From contig NZ_JAALFC010000034.1 in assembly GCF_011058155.1 (NCBI RefSeq), positions 1-36,462 of the forward strand: a DNA stretch of 36,462 bases, given 5' to 3'. Positions 30,200-36,462 of the stretch are shown here, in pieces. The notes beneath the pieces were generated by a model that was given only the letters and a program-made list of their open reading frames with translations, had not been told where the DNA came from and did not search any database. Every line of letters starts with the position of its first letter. Position 1 is the stretch's first letter. A program made the position numbers and the translations under genes. Source of the stretch: Litoribacterium kuwaitense. Lineage in GTDB: Bacteria; Bacillota; Bacilli; Bacillales; DSM-28697.

Positions 30200-31564
30200 C
30201 TAAGGTAGCAAAAATGTTAAAAACAAACGCGCTGCGCTAAAATAGATCAAGATGCTAATTAAGTCATTGATCGTTGTTATAAATGGTCCTGAGGCCACTG
30301 CCGGGTCAACACGAAGCCTGTGCATTAAAAGGGGAACAAGTGCCCCGGCTAATGTTGCTACGATTAAAGTAAAGAAAATCGAGATACCGACAAGTAAACC
30401 CAATGCCAAAGAGTTCTGCCAGAAGGCAATAAGACATGTAATAAGGGTACCGCACACTGCTCCGGTAATCACGCCCGTGCCAGCTTCACGTAAAATCAAG
30501 CGCCAATGATTCTCTTCATTCGCCTCTTTCGTAGCGATTTTTCTTACCGCGACCGCCAACGCCTGCGTCCCAGTATTTCCCGCCATTCCGGCAATCATCG
30601 GAATAAAAATAGCCAGAATGGCCACTTGCTCAAGCGTTGACTCAAATTGCTGGATTAACGTCGCTGTCATCATGCCGAGAAACAATAGAATAATTAACCA
30701 TGGCAGCCTTTTTTTAGCCGACTCCCAAGCATGTCGCTCTGCCATACGAGCATCCCCTGCCGCAGCAAGCTTCGAATAATCATCGGATGCCTCTTCATCA
30801 ATAACATCGACAATGTCATCAACAGTAATAATACCGAGCATGCGATCGTGCACATCTACGACGGGGACTGCTAGCAGATCATAGTCCTTCACGCGCTGAG
30901 CAACCTCCTCCTGGTCTTCCCATACTTTAACAGTGAGGACACGCTCATTAAGAATGTCATCAACGAGTTTCTCTTCACTCGCAACAATTAATGTGCGTAA
31001 AGATAAAACACCAAGCAGCTTTTGCATCGGCCCTATGACATAAACGTAATAAATCGTCTCTGCCTCAGGCGCCTGCTGTTTTAATAAAGCCATCGCTTCT
31101 TGGACAGTCTGCCCAGAGCGAACGGCAATAAATTCTTTGGTCATTAAGCTTCCGGCTGTCTTCTCTTCATAATGAAGCAGCTCTTTAATATCTGATGACG
31201 CCTCCTCAGGCATCATATTTAAATAACCCGCAACTTCTGAGGGTTTCATATCGCTTAATACATCTACGGCATCGTCTGTATACATTTTACTAAGCATCGT
31301 TGACGCATATAAGGGGTGCATTTCTGCTAGGTACGTCTGTTGATTATCGCGCTCGATGTTTTCAAAGATGTCTGCCATTTCTTCAGGAGATAGAAACTCA
31401 TACACCTGGATGCGTTTTTCCATATCCAATTGCACGATAATTTGCGCTCGGTCAAACCCGTGCAGATCGAGAAACATCGTTCTGAATGCATCTATTTCGC
31501 CCTTGGAGAGAATGTTTTCTAATTGATGTAAGGCTCGTTCGAATTCACCTTTGTCTTCTAGCAT
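30200..31564 (-). CDS. mgtE: magnesium transporter MgtE
   Basis: 454 residues from ATG 31564 (AAGGTGG upstream). Domains in order: an MgtE-N helical domain (about 1-130, with LSPEEMADIFENI and DAVDVLSDMKPSEVAGYLN), a pair of CBS domains (about 130-255, ending IITVDDIVDVIDEEASDD), a plug helix, then five membrane helices (about 285-454) with the conserved PMIAGMAGNTGTQALAVAVR in the ion pore. This is a Mg2+-gated Mg2+ channel of the cytoplasmic membrane. In B. subtilis mgtE follows an M-box magnesium riboswitch. Here only 96 bases separate its start from the divergent rodA start, too short for that element. Confidence 0.95.
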   Translation of the reverse strand: MLEDKGEFERALHQLENILSKGEIDAFRTMFLDLHGFDRAQIIVQLDMEKRIQVYEFLSPEEMADIFENIERDNQQTYLAEMHPLYASTMLSKMYTDDAVDVLSDMKPSEVAGYLNMMPEEASSDIKELLHYEEKTAGSLMTKEFIAVRSGQTVQEAMALLKQQAPEAETIYYVYVIGPMQKLLGVLSLRTLIVASEEKLVDDILNERVLTVKVWEDQEEVAQRVKDYDLLAVPVVDVHDRMLGIITVDDIVDVIDEEASDDYSKLAAAGDARMAERHAWESAKKRLPWLIILLFLGMMTATLIQQFESTLEQVAILAIFIPMIAGMAGNTGTQALAVAVRKIATKEANEENHWRLILREAGTGVITGAVCGTLITCLIAFWQNSLALGLLVGISIFFTLIVATLAGALVPLLMHRLRVDPAVASGPFITTINDLISILIYFSAARLFLTFLLP

Positions 31565-31593
31565 CACTTGGCACCACCTTATTGTTGAAAGTT

Positions 31594-31622
31594 TTGTCAA
31601 ACAACGACATATTCTGTAGAAT
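31594..31622 (+). promoter_or_regulatory. sigma-A promoter of rodA
   Basis: TTGTCA and TAGAAT with a 17-base spacer, 39 bases before the rodA start. Confidence 0.7.
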
Positions 31623-31660
31623 AACTATGAGTTGAGACTTCGGAAAGGACTTTAACTGCT

Positions 31661-32839
31661 ATGAATCAAGAGAAAACGCCATTACAACAAATCGATGTTT
31701 CACTCATCGCCATCATGATCATGCTCGCATGTACAAGCATGCTGGCTATTCAGAGCGCAGAATTGATCCTACCTGAAAAACTGCAAGGTTTCAATTTTGC
31801 CGTTAAACAAGGGGTCTGGTATGTGATTGGCACCCTAGCAATTGTCGCTGTCATGGTACCAGACTATGATCGCCTCAAGCCAATGAGCTGGATTTTGTAC
31901 GGCTTTGGGCTTGTATTGCTATTAGGACTATTTTTAAATTTTCCGCCTGGTCTTGTAGAGACAAATAATAATGCAACCAGCTGGTATTCTATACCCGGAG
32001 GCAGCTTTCAGCCTTCAGAATTGATGAAAGTATTTCTTATCATTCTGCTCGCCAAAATCATCGCAGATCACCAAGAAAAGCGACCCGAAAAAACTGTGCA
32101 GGATGACCTTTGGTTACTAGCCAAACTTGTCGGCGTCACATTTGTCCCTTTTGTCTTCATCATGGAACAACCTGATTTAGGCACTGGGCTTGTATTGCTT
32201 GCCATCTTAGGCTCAATCCTGATCGTTTCCGGCATTCGGTGGCGAATTTTAGCTTTAATTCTTGCTCTCGGCATTTTATTCCTATCAATACTTGTATACA
32301 TCTATTTTGCTTTTCCTGATTTTTTTAAAGAGCACATTCTCGCCGAGTACCAAATAAACCGCTTTTACGGTTGGCTTTCTCCAAACGAATTTGCCAGCGA
32401 TGAAGGTTTTCACCTTGTAAAGTCGCTTTTAGCGATCGGCTCAGGACAAATTAATGGCGTCGGTTTCGGGCATCTATCAGTTCAAGTGCCTGAGCCGCAT
32501 ACCGATTTTATTTTTTCAGTGATCGCGTCCCAATTTGGCTTTGTCGGTGGCAGCGTCGTCATCTCTTTGTTCTTTTTATTAATGTACCGAATGATTCATA
32601 TTGCTCTTTCTTGTCACGACCCTTTTGGCAGCTACATTTGTGTCGGGATTATCGGCATGTTTAGCTTTCAAGTGTTTCAAAATATCGGTATGACCATTCA
32701 AGTGCTCCCCATTACCGGAATTCCACTTCCATTTATTAGTTATGGGGGAAGTTCTCTCTTAACGTATATGATCGCGATCGGCATTGTGCTCAATATAGGC
32801 TCAAGAACGAAAAAATTTATGTTTGCTTCAAACGAATAA
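31661..32839 (+). CDS. rodA: RodA-type peptidoglycan polymerase (SEDS family)
   Basis: 392 residues, close to B. subtilis RodA (393), with about ten membrane helices. Signatures of SEDS glycosyltransferases are present: the early TSWYSIPGGSFQPSELMKVF, the FIMEQPDLGTGLV motif, the catalytic-loop region HLVKSLLAIGSGQINGVGFG, and the C-terminal PITGIPLPFISYGGSSLL. SEDS proteins polymerise lipid II glycan strands; RodA works with class B PBPs and MreB in the elongation machinery. It could instead be a sporulation or FtsW-like paralogue, but the length and short tail favour the RodA group. GAAAGGA lies before ATG 31661. It is transcribed divergently from mgtE. Confidence 0.88.
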   Translation: MNQEKTPLQQIDVSLIAIMIMLACTSMLAIQSAELILPEKLQGFNFAVKQGVWYVIGTLAIVAVMVPDYDRLKPMSWILYGFGLVLLLGLFLNFPPGLVETNNNATSWYSIPGGSFQPSELMKVFLIILLAKIIADHQEKRPEKTVQDDLWLLAKLVGVTFVPFVFIMEQPDLGTGLVLLAILGSILIVSGIRWRILALILALGILFLSILVYIYFAFPDFFKEHILAEYQINRFYGWLSPNEFASDEGFHLVKSLLAIGSGQINGVGFGHLSVQVPEPHTDFIFSVIASQFGFVGGSVVISLFFLLMYRMIHIALSCHDPFGSYICVGIIGMFSFQVFQNIGMTIQVLPITGIPLPFISYGGSSLLTYMIAIGIVLNIGSRTKKFMFASNE

Positions 32840-32858
32840 AGCTGGCAAACCTTCTTGT

Positions 32859-32877
32859 GAACTGCTCACCACTTAAC
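32859..32877 (-). repeat. scar resembling an IS605-type right end
   Basis: GAACTGCTCACCACTTAAC matches the right end of the tnpB remnant at 25660-25678 at 17 of 19 positions. No element body follows. It lies 20 bases after the rodA stop. Confidence 0.45.
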
Positions 32878-32881
32878 TAAA

Positions 32882-32915
32882 CGCCTTAAAGCGAGAGCTG
32901 ATTAAGGCGCTTTTC
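32882..32915 (+). terminator. terminator of rodA
   Basis: CGCCTTAA and TTAAGGCG arms with a 12-base loop followed by CTTTTCTT. Confidence 0.8.
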
Positions 32916-33027
32916 TTAAGGACGAGCGGTTCCTCTTGCTGGTCTACTTGTTAAATAAGGTAAAGTAAATTGTGCTTAAATGGAAACAATAGTGTTGTAA
33001 GCTTTTTTGACTGATGGAGGTGGGATC

Positions 33028-33759
33028 ATGAGGTACGACATCATCGGAGACGTTCACGGCTGTTTTGCGGAAATGATAGCACTGCTTAAAAAGCTTTCAT
33101 ACACGATCGATTCGGAAGGGATCCAGGGACATCCCTCCGGAAGAATGTGTGTGTTTGTTGGTGATTTGACTGACCGCGGTCCACATTCTCTCGCATGTGC
33201 TCGCTTTGTCGCAAACTCTGTCCTCCATCGCAACACCGCCCTTTATGTACCAGGCAACCATTGCGATAAATTATATCGCTATTTACTCGGCAGACCCGTA
33301 CAAGTCACTCATGGCCTAGAGACGACTGTCGCTGAAATGGCAGAGCTTAGCTCCCCTGAACAAAAAAGATTTGCCACTTTATTTAAATCGTTATATGAAA
33401 ACGCCCCTCTTTCTTTACATCTTGACGACGAGAAACTTGTCGTGGCACATGCTGGGTGGAAGCCATCCTTAGAAAAGGCATCCCCTAAAAAGCGAAGAAC
33501 CTTTATTCTTTATGGAGATATTTCCGGGGAAACCCTACCTAACGGGCGACCCGTTCGACGGGACTGGGCACAAACTTACGAGGGGAAGGCGACCGTCGTC
33601 TACGGTCATACCCCCGTATCTAATCCTGTACGAAAAAACGGTACGATTAACATTGACACAGGGGCTGTCTTTGGCGGCCAGCTAACAGCGTACAGCTATC
33701 CGGAAGATCATTGCACGAGCGTCGCTTCTTCTCTCCCTTATGTCGCCGACCGCTTTTAA
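33028..33759 (+). CDS. prpE: bis(5'-nucleosyl)-tetraphosphatase PrpE
   Basis: 243 residues, the length of B. subtilis PrpE (244). It is a PPP-family metallophosphatase with the full motif set: GDVHG (7-11), GDLTDRG, GNHCDK in place of GNHD, VVAHAGW and VYGHTPV. PrpE hydrolyses symmetric Ap4A asymmetrically and affects spore germination in Bacillus. ATG 33028 follows GGAGGTGG; an upstream TTG at 33007 is rejected. Its last codons overlap the stop of the convergent pseudouridine synthase gene by 4 bases. In B. subtilis it is likewise next to yjbO. Confidence 0.92.
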   Translation: MRYDIIGDVHGCFAEMIALLKKLSYTIDSEGIQGHPSGRMCVFVGDLTDRGPHSLACARFVANSVLHRNTALYVPGNHCDKLYRYLLGRPVQVTHGLETTVAEMAELSSPEQKRFATLFKSLYENAPLSLHLDDEKLVVAHAGWKPSLEKASPKKRRTFILYGDISGETLPNGRPVRRDWAQTYEGKATVVYGHTPVSNPVRKNGTINIDTGAVFGGQLTAYSYPEDHCTSVASSLPYVADRF

Positions 33760-34652
33760 GGGCAAAGCCTTGCCATATCTTCTCGCAGTGGACAGTGAAT
33801 GGTCATTTCATCACCAGTAATCGGGTGGTGAAAAGTCATCTCACGACAATGCAATGCTTGCCTTTCAATCTGGTCATTTTCTTTGCCATAAAGCGTATCT
33901 CCTAAAAGAGGGTGGCCGAGCCAAGTCATATGCACACGAATTTGATGTGTCCGCCCTGTCTCAAGCTGCACTTGGACGAGGTGATCACGGCCGTCTTTTG
34001 TCGGGGAGAGTGTTTTATAATGAGTGACAGCGTGTTTCCCACCTGGCACAACCGCTCTCTCTACTTTGCTCCCTGGTTTCATTCCGATTGGCTGCTCTAT
34101 CGTTCCTGAAGGCGGTCTTAACGTGCCCGTGACGATCGCTTCGTACGTACGAGACAACGCAAATGAATGCTGCTGCATGCTCATCTTATGATGGGCATGC
34201 TTATGTTTTGCCGCCATCATAGCTCCGGATGTATCTCTGTCGAGACGGTTGACGAGATGTATAGCTGTAGTTGCACCATTGGCTTCGTAATGCGCCAGCA
34301 ACGCCCCGGCAATATTTAACGGGTCACCGGACTGTGGAGGCAATGAGGGCACGCCCGGCGGCTTATTAATCACAATGATATCCTCATCTTCATACATGAC
34401 ATCGAGTTGCAAAGGGGTTGGCTTTAAATGCTCGCCTACGACTTCTACTGGCAGAAAAACCTCCAGCTGATCACCCGCCGTTAAAAGGTCAAAACCTTTT
34501 TTTAGTTTGCCATTAATAAGTATACGACCGTCCTTTTTGACCGTACGGAAGGTGCGGCTAGAAAAATCGCACGCCTCCTGCAAATAGACTTTTATCGTCA
34601 TACCCTCTGCTGTGGCGGGAATCTCCCACGCCAGTCTTCTGCTGTAATTCAT
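33756..34652 (-). CDS. RluA-family pseudouridine synthase (YjbO/RluD-like)
   Basis: 298 residues with an S4-like N-terminal region ([17 protein letters not shown]) and the pseudouridine synthase core. The catalytic Asp is D138 in [10 protein letters not shown]; the usual leading His is Asn135. The C-terminal [23 protein letters not shown] is the other family signature. It isomerises uridine in structured RNA; which rRNA or tRNA site cannot be said. It overlaps nadK by 4 bases, so the two are translationally coupled, as with yjbN-yjbO of B. subtilis. AGGTGATG precedes ATG 34652. Confidence 0.92.
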   Translation of the reverse strand: MNYSRRLAWEIPATAEGMTIKVYLQEACDFSSRTFRTVKKDGRILINGKLKKGFDLLTAGDQLEVFLPVEVVGEHLKPTPLQLDVMYEDEDIIVINKPPGVPSLPPQSGDPLNIAGALLAHYEANGATTAIHLVNRLDRDTSGAMMAAKHKHAHHKMSMQQHSFALSRTYEAIVTGTLRPPSGTIEQPIGMKPGSKVERAVVPGGKHAVTHYKTLSPTKDGRDHLVQVQLETGRTHQIRVHMTWLGHPLLGDTLYGKENDQIERQALHCREMTFHHPITGDEMTIHCPLREDMARLCP

Positions 34653-35449
34653 TCTGCATCACCTATAAATGACTCTCTCACTCGTGACCAAAAAGGAAAA
34701 GAACGATACCTTGCAAAACGCACTTTCTCCTTAGCAACTTTACATTGAATCGATTGAACATCCTTATGTAAAAGGGTTAAGTGATCAATGGTGACAGTGA
34801 AATCAACGTCATTGACTGGTTCAAGAAGACAGGTATGGTGCTTGGGCAATATTAAAGGTGACCCGACAGTTCGGAATACTCGGTTGTTAATCGATGCCAT
34901 TTCAGCGAGCTGGATCGCTTCAAGAGAAGGATGTACGATCGCTCCACCTAATGCTTTATTATACGCAGTACTCCCAGACGGCGTAGAAATGCAGAGCCCA
35001 TCACCGCGGAACGTCTCAAAATGGTCATTTTTTATCGTCACGTCCATCACAAGAGAGCCTTCAACACATTTCACCGTGCATTCATTAAGTGCTAAATAAC
35101 GCGCCGCTGAATCACCATTAATATAAGATACCATTACCTCGAGCAACGGATACTCGACAACGTCAAATGGCGTCTTCGCGATATCAATCACAAGCTTTTC
35201 CACCTCTTGCGGCGTCCAATCCGCATAAAAGCCGAGATGTCCAGTATGTACGCCAATAAAAGCCGTTTCTGCCAAACGCGCTTTATAACGGTGGAAGTTA
35301 CTTAAGAGCGTCCCATCTCCACCGACAGAGATGACTAGATCAGGCTCTTCAGGGTCCCACTTCAAATCAAAGTCTTCTAAGTACTGACGCATTTTCTTGC
35401 ATAGAGCATCAGAAGTTTCATCACCTTTAGATGTCAACATAAATTTCAT
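34649..35449 (-). CDS. nadK: NAD kinase
   Basis: 266 residues, matching B. subtilis NadK/YjbN in length. It phosphorylates NAD to NADP. The GGDGT nucleotide motif is at 43-47 ([11 protein letters not shown]) and the NE/D motif is LALNE at about 117-121. The [17 protein letters not shown] and [18 protein letters not shown] segments are typical of the C-terminal beta domain. ATG 35449 ([10 protein letters not shown]) is preferred over ATG 35455 because the AGGTGA before it then has normal spacing. It lies between relQ and the pseudouridine synthase gene in one operon. Confidence 0.94.
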   Translation of the reverse strand: MKFMLTSKGDETSDALCKKMRQYLEDFDLKWDPEEPDLVISVGGDGTLLSNFHRYKARLAETAFIGVHTGHLGFYADWTPQEVEKLVIDIAKTPFDVVEYPLLEVMVSYINGDSAARYLALNECTVKCVEGSLVMDVTIKNDHFETFRGDGLCISTPSGSTAYNKALGGAIVHPSLEAIQLAEMASINNRVFRTVGSPLILPKHHTCLLEPVNDVDFTVTIDHLTLLHKDVQSIQCKVAKEKVRFARYRSFPFWSRVRESFIGDAE

Positions 35450-35478
35450 ATCCATTCACCTGCTTTTTCCAAGGCGGA

Positions 35479-36102
35479 TTATTTTTTTTCGCGTTTTCGT
35501 AAAAACATTTGGTGCGCTTCTTGAATTTCACCACGTATTTTCGACATCTCTTCATCCAGCTGAAAAGCCGCTTCAGCAGCTCGTTGAATCCTCATCTCAA
35601 TGCCAGGCGGAAGCTGACCTTTATATTTATAATTTAAAGAATGCTCGACTGTTGCCCAAAAATTCATTGCAAGCGTGCGAATCTGAATTTCGACAAGGAT
35701 TCGTTTAAGACCATTGTGCGTCTCGACAGGATAACGAATGACAACGTGGTAGGAACGATAGCCACTTTCCTTTTTCTGGGCAATGTAATCTCGTTCCTCT
35801 ACAATCTCAAAGTCATTGCGCGCTCGTAAATAATGAACAACTTTTTCAATGTCATCAACAAACTGACACATCATCCTTAATCCGGCAATATCTTGAATGC
35901 CTTCCTCTAACTGATGAAAAGGCACACCTTTGCGCCGGGCTTTATCGAGAATACTCGAAATCGGTTTAACCCGCCCGGTTACAAATTCAATTGGCGAATG
36001 TTGTTGATCAATTTCAAAAAGCTTTCTCATTCCTTTAAGCTTCACTTTTAATTCTTCAATCGCTTGTTCATAAGGTGCTAGAAACTGTTCCCAATTCTCC
36101 AA
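35479..36102 (-). CDS. relQ: small alarmone synthetase (GTP pyrophosphokinase) RelQ/YjbM
   Basis: 207 residues from TTG 36102, with a GGGGGGA site upstream. It is a RelA/SpoT-type synthetase domain without hydrolase or regulatory domains. Key segments are GRVKPISSILDKARRKG, the substrate-site QDIAGLRM (D71, R76), ESGYRSYHVVIRYP and the catalytic-Glu strand VEIQIRT (E138). It transfers pyrophosphate from ATP to GDP or GTP, making (p)ppGpp, and the RelQ group works as a tetramer. The C-terminal EMSKIRGEIQEAHQMFLR helix is characteristic. First gene of the relQ-nadK-yjbO unit, the order seen in B. subtilis. Confidence 0.94.
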   Translation of the reverse strand: MENWEQFLAPYEQAIEELKVKLKGMRKLFEIDQQHSPIEFVTGRVKPISSILDKARRKGVPFHQLEEGIQDIAGLRMMCQFVDDIEKVVHYLRARNDFEIVEERDYIAQKKESGYRSYHVVIRYPVETHNGLKRILVEIQIRTLAMNFWATVEHSLNYKYKGQLPPGIEMRIQRAAEAAFQLDEEMSKIRGEIQEAHQMFLRKREKK

Positions 36103-36353
36103 AGCTGTCCCCCCATTTCTGGCGGCTTGAACACCTATCTTTTTTTAGGGCGTCGCCGCTTCGTCGTTTACTCAAACCGAACGGCTTTCCATCATGTTCC
36201 AATATGAAATCTGCCCTTTTCCACCAATATTAGTTTATCATAGAAGCGGTGAAGCCAAAAATAGAAGTGCTATGTCAACGAAAGCATTTCTTCTGTGTAT
36301 TGAGCGAAATTATGTTACACTGACATACACCTCACCAAAGGAGTATCTTATCT
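36103..36353. other. divergent promoter region between relQ and the CYTH-domain gene
   Basis: 251 bases without a gene. It should carry promoters in both directions. A TACACT (36316-36321) is a candidate rightward -10, but no good -35 lies at the right distance. Confidence 0.35.
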
Positions 36354-36462
36354 ATGAAGCACGAACAGGAAATTGAGTGGAAAAATCTTTTAGACGAAAA
36401 TGAATTTAAAGCTCTTCTCAAATACTATCATGTTCAGGACGATGACTTTATCACACAAAAAA
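36354..36462 (+). CDS. CYTH-domain protein (YjbK-like), N-terminal part
   Basis: Only the first 36 codons are present (MKHEQEIEWKNLLDENEFKA). The ExExK-like EIEWK at the N-terminus is the start of a CYTH (triphosphate tunnel) domain, and the gene is divergent to relQ exactly as yjbK-type genes are placed in Bacilli. AAAGGAG lies 10 bases before ATG 36354. The tunnel lysines and arginines are outside the window. Confidence 0.75.
   Translation, partial: MKHEQEIEWKNLLDENEFKALLKYYHVQDDDFITQK

Noticed and set aside
1-36462. CRISPR arrays, toxin-antitoxin pairs, phage genes or known defence systems
   Set aside because: No regularly spaced repeats, cas genes, phage structural genes or defence-type operons were seen; the lone methyltransferase has no restriction partner.

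Overview
The window is chromosomal DNA from a low-to-moderate GC, endospore-forming Firmicute of the family Bacillaceae, probably an alkaliphile of the Shouchella (Bacillus) clausii type. The family assignment rests on gene content and order: relQ/yjbM, nadK/yjbN, yjbO, prpE, fabI, cotO, a cotY/cotZ-type pair, yjcF and yjcG, all known as neighbours in the Bacillus subtilis yjb-yjc region, plus tnrA, a B. subtilis-like tRNA-Val(GAC) and AAGGAGG-type ribosome binding sites. The genus is a guess from overall resemblance, not a database result.

Layout. 1-299: left end of an IS200/IS605 element with the start of tnpA. 375-6932: chromosomal genes for a two-domain PRC-barrel protein, a small membrane protein, an SLH exoprotein, a PLP-dependent aminotransferase, a frameshifted exported protein with copper-amine-oxidase-like repeats, and an SDR oxidoreductase. 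7020-8760: an accessory patch with a methyltransferase gene between imperfect direct repeats next to a decayed IS1595-family element.

8808-22831: a sugar-catabolism island, all on the minus strand. One operon runs lacI-type regulator, short orphan ORF, xylA, xylB, two Gfo/Idh/MocA dehydrogenases, DUF2264 protein. It has a LacI-type operator and a cre-like site at its promoter. A second unit holds an AraR-like GntR regulator and an unknown protein, and a third holds two more Gfo/Idh/MocA dehydrogenases and a TIM-barrel sugar isomerase/epimerase. A ROK sugar kinase lacking the usual zinc cysteines lies upstream. With four dehydrogenases, an isomerase, xylose isomerase and xylulokinase but no transporter, the island looks like an oxidoreductive route that turns an unknown sugar or glycoside into pentose-phosphate-pathway intermediates. 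This is the best candidate for an undescribed system.

22969-26609: a small unknown gene, tnrA with a consensus TnrA box, tRNA-Val, a YutG-type phosphatidylglycerophosphatase, yjcG-yjcF, a decayed IS605-type tnpB remnant that keeps both element ends, a short unknown gene and a broken GNAT gene. 26796-28974: spore-coat genes. 29270-36462: fabI, mgtE, rodA, prpE, yjbO-type pseudouridine synthase, nadK, relQ and the start of a CYTH-domain gene (yjbK-like).

Several reading-frame breaks (positions near 5050, 7620 and 26440) are single-base changes in or beside short homopolymers, so true decay and consensus error cannot be separated from this sequence alone.
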